A stretch of DNA of 18,688 nucleotides. It comes from JAPUDQ01 sp964552765 (lineage in GTDB: Bacteria; Patescibacteriota; Saccharimonadia; Saccharimonadales; Saccharimonadaceae). Positions 14,088 to 18,688 of this stretch are shown here, piece after piece (position 1 is the stretch's first letter; each line of letters opens with the position of its first letter). The stretch is from contig CAZKIA010000010.1 of NCBI GenBank assembly GCA_964552765.1, positions 1-18,688 of the forward strand, read 5' to 3'. The translations under genes were made by a program, and so were the position numbers. Below the pieces are notes generated by a model. That model worked only from the letters and a program-made list of their open reading frames with translations, searched no databases and had not been told where the DNA came from.

Positions 14088-14147
14088 CCTGAGTCTCAGC
14101 ACTTTCCTGCTGACAAATCGGCTCGCCGCCAACTGATTAACCTCATT

Positions 14148-14196
14148 CTACCAGCTACCAGCTACCAGCTACCAGTAATCAGCTACTGACTACCAG
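14148..14196. repeat. Seven-unit heptanucleotide repeat array
   Basis: Exactly 49 bases in 7-base register: CTACCAG four times, TAATCAG, CTACTGA, CTACCAG. The last unit supplies the TAG stop and preceding Trp codon of the TPM gene on the minus strand. The rest of the spacer 14088-14147 holds only a short weak hairpin (CAGCA/TGCTG). Confidence 0.9.
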
Positions 14197-15125
14197 CTTC
14201 CGCTGCTACCGCCACCCGAAAATCCGCCACCTCCTGAGAATCCGCCAAATCCACCTCCGCCACCGCTGCTAAATCCTCCGCTTCCATGGCTACGAGAGTT
14301 TGTTAACCCACCCGCCCACCATGATGGTGATTTGCCTCGTGCTTTAGCCTGACGATAATTTCTACTCACGAAATAATCAAACATCAATCCGCCAAATGCT
14401 GCTACGAATGCTGATATGCCAATAATTACTACAGCGTCGCTCAAAAGGTAGCCGATACCTGATCCGAAAACGCCGCCAATAATACCACCAGGCCACCAGC
14501 GTTTTGATCGACCTAGCATCGCACCAAACCACGCAATCACGAGTATCAGCAAGTAGCCCACAATGCCGAATAACATCATCCAGCTGCTGATTCCGAGCTT
14601 GGGCTCGGTATAGGTAGCTGCCTGTGGGTCAGGCTGGGCATTGATGGCGAGTATCATGCCGTCAATGCCCTTGATGATCCCATCATAGTAGCTACCCTTT
14701 TTGAAGTCTGGTACGATTCGATCACGAATGATCTGTCCCGAGCGTAGATCGGTGAGATCACCCTGCAAGCCGTCACCGACCTCAATACGAAGTTTGCGGT
14801 CGTTGATGGAGATAGCGAGGAGAGCGCCGTTATTCTTACTCTTCTGACCTATGCCCCAGGTGCGTGCGACATTGAGACTAAAGTTCTCGATATAGTCGTT
14901 TTCGATGGTACGGACAATAATGATTCCGATCTCGACTCCAGTTTGTTTCTTATAGTCGGCAATTTTTTGATTTAGTGACCTCTCTTGGTCGGGTGTCAAG
15001 ACATCTGCTTGGTCGAGGATGTAGCCATCGCTCGGAGCAGCTGGAACCGGCATCTCGGCATGAGCTAATGAGGTGAAGCAAACAGAGAGTAGTAGTGCGA
15101 ATGCGGCGAAAATAAGCCGTTTCAT
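14190..15125 (-). CDS. TPM-domain membrane or secreted protein with Gly/Ser-rich tail
   Basis: A 311-residue protein. Residues 1-23 (MKRLIFAAFALLLSVCFTSL then AHA) are a signal peptide with an Ala-x-Ala cleavage site. A TPM domain follows (about 36-165), with ILDQADVLTPDQERSLNQ, GVEIGIIIVRTI, the conserved NNGALLAISINDRKLRIEVG and DLTDLRSGQIIRDRIVP. There are hydrophobic segments around 180-205 and 217-250. The tail is a repeat of Gly, Ser and Phe ending GGGGFSGGGSSGSW. TPM proteins include acid phosphatases and photosystem repair factors; the bacterial YgcG-type role is poorly known. It starts four bases after the lemA stop, with GTAGG close by, so the two form an operon, a common pairing. 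The final codons lie inside a heptad repeat array. Confidence 0.88.
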   Translation of the reverse strand: MKRLIFAAFALLLSVCFTSLAHAEMPVPAAPSDGYILDQADVLTPDQERSLNQKIADYKKQTGVEIGIIIVRTIENDYIENFSLNVARTWGIGQKSKNNGALLAISINDRKLRIEVGDGLQGDLTDLRSGQIIRDRIVPDFKKGSYYDGIIKGIDGMILAINAQPDPQAATYTEPKLGISSWMMLFGIVGYLLILVIAWFGAMLGRSKRWWPGGIIGGVFGSGIGYLLSDAVVIIGISAFVAAFGGLMFDYFVSRNYRQAKARGKSPSWWAGGLTNSRSHGSGGFSSGGGGGFGGFSGGGGFSGGGSSGSW

Positions 15126-15129
15126 ATAC

Positions 15130-15768
15130 CTACTGGTTTCTTATGGCGCAATTGTCAGCTGTGCAATTTTTGTCTGGGGTAAAGTCGACCTTTGGAGCGG
15201 TTTCGGCGCCCTTATCGGCGGCAAAGTATGGGAATTGACTGAAGCCAAAGAGTCCAGCGGAAATGTTGGTTGGGAAGCGCTGAATCTTAGCATTATAGGC
15301 CTGAACTGTCTTACCATAATCCGCTCGGGCAATCTGAATACGGTTTTCAGTGCCTTCGAGCTGTGTCATCAGATCACGAAAAGCTTGTGTTGCTTTAAGT
15401 TCTGGGTAATTCTCGCTGACAGCGATCAAGCGCCCAAGGGCTTGGCTCAATTCGCCTTGTGCGTTTTGATACTGCTGCAGCTGTTCTGGCGTGGCTTTGC
15501 TTGGATCAATTGTGATACTAGTGGCTTTAGCACGAGCCGATACGACCGCTTCGAGCGTCGTTTTTTCAAAATTGGCATCACCCTTAACAGTTTGTACAAG
15601 ATTTGGTATCAGGTCGGCTCGGCGCTGGTACTGGGTCTGAACATTATTGATAGAACCACGCACGGTCTCGCGTGATGATACGAGTCCGTTATAGCTTGCT
15701 GCAAGTAGCATGCCAACTACGACGACGATAGCCGCAATAATCGCTGGCACTGTCCATGATCGTTTCAT
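15130..15768 (-). CDS. lemA: LemA family membrane-anchored protein
   Basis: A 212-residue protein. An N-terminal membrane anchor (PAIIAAIVVVVGMLLAASYN) is followed by a mostly helical domain. The LemA signature is clear: NGLVSSRETVRGSINNVQTQ, YQRRADLIPNLVQTVKG and, further on, SENYPELKATQAFRDLM with EGTENRIQIARADY. The function of LemA is not settled; it is anchored in the membrane with its helical domain probably outside. I use ATG 15766-15768 because AAAGGGA lies about 8-10 bases upstream; an ATG at 15786 would add six residues. A TATACT box (15797-15802) gives a short leader containing that site. It is first of a two-gene operon with the TPM protein. Confidence 0.92.
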   Translation of the reverse strand: MKRSWTVPAIIAAIVVVVGMLLAASYNGLVSSRETVRGSINNVQTQYQRRADLIPNLVQTVKGDANFEKTTLEAVVSARAKATSITIDPSKATPEQLQQYQNAQGELSQALGRLIAVSENYPELKATQAFRDLMTQLEGTENRIQIARADYGKTVQAYNAKIQRFPTNISAGLFGFSQFPYFAADKGAETAPKVDFTPDKNCTADNCAIRNQ

Positions 15769-15796
15769 GTATGATTTCCCTTTCATTATGACAATA

Positions 15797-15802
15797 AGTA
15801 TA
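15797..15802 (-). promoter_or_regulatory. -10 box of the lemA-TPM operon
   Basis: TATACT on the minus strand, 28 bases before the preferred lemA ATG, leaving room for the AAAGGGA ribosome site. No clear -35 is seen. Confidence 0.4.
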
Positions 15803-15854
15803 CCGTATAATGCGGCAAAGTTTGTAGTGTAGCCGATGTTTTGTTCCTGGATGC

Positions 15855-15860
15855 TAGAAT
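15855..15860 (+). promoter_or_regulatory. Extended -10 promoter of the PAP2 gene
   Basis: TGCTAGAAT (15852-15860) is an extended -10 whose last base is six bases before the ATG at 15867. No ribosome site is present, which again fits leaderless translation. Confidence 0.5.
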
Positions 15861-15866
15861 TGAGCT

Positions 15867-16799
15867 ATGCGAGACCATTATCAAAAGCTCAAAAATAATG
15901 TTCGACAGGAGTATCTTCACCATCGGACGCGATTTTATATTCGCCTTACTATATTGCTTGTGGCGCTTGCAATAATCATATTCAAGCGTAGTATTTGGAC
16001 GCCCGATACTCTGTTTATCGTTGTAATTGTCATCGGTTTTGTGTTTGGTCAGGCCAAAGAGTTTATTTACCGCTTTGTGCCATTCCTTGGCATACTCGTG
16101 GTGTATGATGGCTTTCGCAATATCGCAGATGACCTTAGCAAAAATGTTCACTATTGGGAAATGATTAACTTTGATCGAATGCTCGGCGGCGGGCAGATTG
16201 TCAGCTCGCATTTGCAGCAATGGTGGTGGTATGGGCATGTGACGTGGCTCGAGTGGTATTTTTACTTTTTGTATACTCTGCACTTTCTTGTACCGCTAAT
16301 CGTCGGGGTATTCCTATGGAAGCTACGCCCCAGGCTGTACTGGCCGTTTGTATGGTCGATTGTGGGGATTAGTTTTGCGGCATTTGTTACCTATATCTTA
16401 TTCCCGGCTGCTCCGCCGTGGATGGCGAAAGAGCTTGGTTACCTGACAGAGCCGCTTCACCGCATATCGAGTGATGTCTGGTGGGCGATGGGCGTGCAAA
16501 ACTTTTCAGAAGTGTACAAAAACATTTCGCCCAATGCCGTTGCGGCGGTGCCTTCACTCCATTCGGCCTATCCATTAATTGCCGCTTTGTTTGTGATACG
16601 GGCGTTTTCACTCCGCCGGACATGGTGGATACTGCTCTACCCGCTGTCGATGTGGATTGGGGTTGTCTATCTGGGCGAGCATTATGTTTATGATATTGTG
16701 GCGGCGATTATCTTCGTGTTGGTCGGCATGTTTTTTGTGCGTAAGAGCTTTCACTATCGCTCAAGACGTAAAATTTCCAAGCCAACAAATACAACTTAA
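15867..16799 (+). CDS. PAP2-family membrane phosphatase or lipid phosphotransferase
   Basis: A 310-residue polytopic membrane protein with about six helices, for example 25-39, 47-62, 127-150, 158-180, 233-247 and 252-292. Catalytic motifs of the PAP2 superfamily are present: PSLHSAYP (229-236) with His232, and GEHYVYD (270-276) with His272 as nucleophile and Asp276. The LFPAAPPWM motif (178-186) and the absence of the classical first KxxxxxxRP motif resemble the AUR1/inositolphosphotransferase-like branch (PAP2_3). The substrate is therefore probably a lipid phosphate or a phospho-head group outside the membrane. The N-terminus is basic (YQKLKNNVRQEYLHHRTRF). A leaderless start is likely. 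It ends 31 bases before tRNA-Gln, whose promoter overlaps the gene's 3' edge. Confidence 0.87.
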   Translation: MRDHYQKLKNNVRQEYLHHRTRFYIRLTILLVALAIIIFKRSIWTPDTLFIVVIVIGFVFGQAKEFIYRFVPFLGILVVYDGFRNIADDLSKNVHYWEMINFDRMLGGGQIVSSHLQQWWWYGHVTWLEWYFYFLYTLHFLVPLIVGVFLWKLRPRLYWPFVWSIVGISFAAFVTYILFPAAPPWMAKELGYLTEPLHRISSDVWWAMGVQNFSEVYKNISPNAVAAVPSLHSAYPLIAALFVIRAFSLRRTWWILLYPLSMWIGVVYLGEHYVYDIVAAIIFVLVGMFFVRKSFHYRSRRKISKPTNTT

Positions 16800-16809
16800 C
16801 TGGCCCTTA

Positions 16810-16818
16810 TGCTATAAT
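16810..16818 (+). promoter_or_regulatory. Extended -10 promoter of tRNA-Gln
   Basis: TGCTATAAT is a perfect extended -10 placed 12 bases before the tRNA 5' end, so the precursor would have a leader of only about five bases. Confidence 0.6.
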
Positions 16819-16830
16819 CTTTGATGTTAT

Positions 16831-16905
16831 TGGGGAGTCGCCAAGTGGTAAGGCACTGGGTTTTGGTCTCAGCATTCGGGGGTTCGAGTCCCTCCTCCCC
16901 AGCCA
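16831..16905 (+). tRNA. trnQ: tRNA-Gln (anticodon UUG), CCA encoded
   Basis: All four arms fold. The acceptor is TGGGGAG (16831-16837) with CTCCCCA (16895-16901). The D arm is GCC-AAGTGGTAA-GGC. The anticodon arm is CTGGG-TTTTGGT-CTCAG with anticodon TTG. The T arm is GGGGG-TTCGAGT-CCCTC with one G-T pair. The first base pair U-A and discriminator G are typical of glutamine tRNA. The CCA end is genomically encoded. It has its own extended -10 promoter and a strong terminator. Confidence 0.97.
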
Positions 16906-16924
16906 AATTAGTTTTAACTATTTT

Positions 16925-16958
16925 AACCAAACCACGACCCCTGTCGTGGTTTGGTTTT
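16925..16958 (+). terminator. Rho-independent terminator of tRNA-Gln
   Basis: AACCAAACCACGAC pairs perfectly over 14 bases with 16943-16956 around a CCCT loop. TTTTAT follows the stem on the plus strand. Confidence 0.88.
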
Positions 16959-17024
16959 ATGTCACGAAGAGTTTGGTTACGTTCTATATGACCCCCTGAA
17001 ATATAGAGCACTTCAAGCAATAAC

Positions 17025-18688
17025 CTATTCAGCGACAACGAAACTTGAATCAACAAAATGCATAGTATCTAGTTCGGTCTTTGTTTCTGGCAATATGTAA
17101 ACAATGACACTATTGCCGAAGAAGTCTTTGATCGTATCTCCATCATTGGCAAACAACTTGTTTTCTTTCATCATCTTTGCTTCAGCGTATCCGACATACA
17201 CAGGGTAGTACGTTGCATCACCGACTGTTGCAGGTGCTGTTGAACTGATGTCGTCTTTGAGTTTCTCGGGCACTAGGCTTTCTATGAAGTAGAACATCTT
17301 GGTAGTTCCATTGGCTTCATCAACAACTTGTAAGCGGGCGGAATTTTCAATATCTTTAAATGAAGTTGGTGACAAGAAATGGTATGAATCAGCAAGGGTA
17401 CCTGTTGGCTTCAATATGCCTTGAACTGTTACGTTGTTTGCACCGAAAAAGTCAGGAAGTACATCTCCAACGTTCTTGAACAGACCTTCCTCTTTCATCA
17501 TTTTAGCTTCGCTGCTCCCTATCACGACGCTTTGGCCGCTCAGTTTACCTGTTCCACTTTCGATCTGTAGCGAGCCGGGCAGTGATGACAACGGTGCAAA
17601 CAGCTTAGGTGTTCCATCTTCGGTGAAGGCTACTAGATTTTCGCTGTCAGCAATAGTTGCATTGATAGACTTCTGACTTTCGACTGACACAGTTGCGGTA
17701 TTCGCCGACATTGCCCCTTGTGCATCCATCTCCGAGCTCAGTTTCGCAAATGAAATAAACAAGCTAATGAACAGTATGGCCATCACTATCGGAGCTACAG
17801 CAGAAATCCAGTTTCGTTTACCCGGGCGATAGGTGCGCAACGTTAATGAGTTTGTTACTACCGATATTGAGCTCAGCGCCATTGCAATTCCTGCGAGTTC
17901 CGGCCGCAGTACTAGTCCTGCAAAGGCAAATACTCGGGCGGCGATTGGGATACCGGCCACGTTGTAGAACAAAGCAAAGAACAAATTCTGACGAATTTTA
18001 CTGACGGTAGCCTTGGAGATTTGAATTGCCTCCACGACATCACGCAGGTCATTTTTGATGATGACAATGCCCCCGGCCTCCATGGCAACATCAGTGCCAT
18101 TACCCATCGCTATACCTAAATCAGCTTGAGCAAGTGCAGGCGCATCGTTAATACCGTCGCCTACCATTGCAACAACTTTACCGCTTTGCTGAATACGTAC
18201 TATATTTGCGGCCTTGTCCTCCGGCAACACTTCCGCAAGGACATTAGTTATACCTACCTGGACAGCAATAGCCTGGGCAGTTCGTTCATTGTCTCCCGTG
18301 ATCATCCAGGTCTCTATGCCTCTAGCATGCAGGGCGTCTATAGCCGCCTTAGATGTAACTTTGACCGTATCCGCAACAGCAATAACGCCCACGATTTCTG
18401 TCTCTGTGGCGAGTATCATAGCGGTCTTTCCGCCAGTTTCAAGACGTTCAATCTTCTTCTCTAGTCGCTCCAGCGCTAGCCCGAGCTCGTCAGTCACAAG
18501 GCGACGATTACCAAAGTAGTACCATTTATCGTGGAGCTGTGCCTTTACACCGTGGCCAGGAATAGCCTCAAATCCATTTGTTTCGACGAGCGATATACCC
18601 TCTTCCTCTGCGTGACGATAGATTGCCTCGGCAAGCGGGTGCTCGCTGGCTTTCTCTATGCTAGCGGCAATCTGAAGTACGTCATCGT
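17025..18688 (-). CDS. Copper-type P1B ATPase, C-terminal 553 residues, with a duplicated extracytoplasmic tail
   Basis: The N-terminus lies beyond the window. The visible part begins in the ATP-binding domain, with SIEKASEHPLAEAI (the HP motif of heavy-metal pumps), AIPGHGVKA and WYYFGNRRL. TGDN and VAMVGDGINDAPALAQAD form the phosphorylation-domain hinge. The membrane motifs FYNVAGIP (Tyr-Asn) and MALSSISVVTNSLTLR (MxxSS) match Cu(I) export pumps such as CopA. The usual protein ends soon after that helix. Here another membrane helix (APIVMAILFISLFISF) leads to about 240 extra residues. They contain two copies of a roughly 52-residue unit centred on EAKMMKEEGLFKNVGD and EAKMMKENKLFANDGD, at visible residues 387-438 and 496-547. 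The tail has no cysteines and few histidines, so metal binding is uncertain; a sensing or partner-binding role is possible. The DKTGT phosphorylation site is outside the window. Confidence 0.9.
   Translation of the reverse strand, partial: DDVLQIAASIEKASEHPLAEAIYRHAEEEGISLVETNGFEAIPGHGVKAQLHDKWYYFGNRRLVTDELGLALERLEKKIERLETGGKTAMILATETEIVGVIAVADTVKVTSKAAIDALHARGIETWMITGDNERTAQAIAVQVGITNVLAEVLPEDKAANIVRIQQSGKVVAMVGDGINDAPALAQADLGIAMGNGTDVAMEAGGIVIIKNDLRDVVEAIQISKATVSKIRQNLFFALFYNVAGIPIAARVFAFAGLVLRPELAGIAMALSSISVVTNSLTLRTYRPGKRNWISAVAPIVMAILFISLFISFAKLSSEMDAQGAMSANTATVSVESQKSINATIADSENLVAFTEDGTPKLFAPLSSLPGSLQIESGTGKLSGQSVVIGSSEAKMMKEEGLFKNVGDVLPDFFGANNVTVQGILKPTGTLADSYHFLSPTSFKDIENSARLQVVDEANGTTKMFYFIESLVPEKLKDDISSTAPATVGDATYYPVYVGYAEAKMMKENKLFANDGDTIKDFFGNSVIVYILPETKTELDTMHFVDSSFVVAE

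Noticed and set aside
14148..14196. CRISPR array
   Set aside because: Units are contiguous 7-mers without spacers, and no cas genes are nearby.
16796..17056. Open frame antisense to tRNA-Gln (contains EEGLEPPNAETKTQ)
   Set aside because: This peptide is a well-known translation artefact of the tRNA complement; the tRNA and terminator explain the sequence.

Overview
This window looks like a chromosomal piece of a Candidate Phyla Radiation bacterium, most likely Saccharibacteria (TM7). The inference rests on the compact layout, a trimmed ATP synthase delta subunit, many small uncharacterised proteins and frequent promoter-to-ATG distances too short for a leader. UGA is used as an ordinary stop codon (for example in atpI and the 50-residue gene at 9400-9552), so the genetic code is standard. 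No taxonomic marker was searched, so the lineage is an inference. The sequence is a scaffold: 10 Ns sit inside atpA.

Left edge (1-410, minus strand): the N-terminal part of a glutaredoxin-like thiol oxidoreductase, preceded by a small four-cysteine putative zinc-binding protein. Divergent from these, 440-7209 (plus strand) is a complete F1Fo ATP synthase operon in the order atpI-B-E-F-H-A-G-D-C, mostly with overlapping or nearly abutting genes. Two spacers break the tight packing. The atpB-atpE spacer can fold into a large three-way RNA junction, and the atpG-atpD spacer holds two opposed arrays of 7-nt repeats.

Middle (7213-10202): a gene whose motifs resemble the cadmium carbonic anhydrase (CDCA) fold runs tail-to-tail into a tRNA-dihydrouridine synthase, the two sharing a CTAG at their stops. 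The dus gene carries an in-frame palindromic insert. Next, on the minus strand, come a 50-residue charged protein, a roughly 310-nt highly structured region that includes a tRNA-shaped RNA ending in CCA, and a small stand-alone DnaJ-type zinc-finger protein.

Right part (10203-18688): an 1104-residue UvrD-type helicase with a C-terminal RecB-like nuclease domain; a divergent uncharacterised gene; a heptad repeat array; a lemA-TPM pair (minus strand) with a secreted or membrane glycine-rich protein; a PAP2-family membrane phosphatase or phosphotransferase; tRNA-Gln(UUG) with a strong terminator; and the C-terminal 553 residues of a copper-type P1B ATPase with an unusual duplicated extracytoplasmic tail.

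The best candidates for undescribed biology are the tRNA-shaped RNA and the structured region after it (9631-9937), the three-way RNA junction inside the ATP synthase operon, the heptad repeats, the RPE-like insert in dus, the CDCA-like enzyme, and the repeated domain fused to the copper pump.
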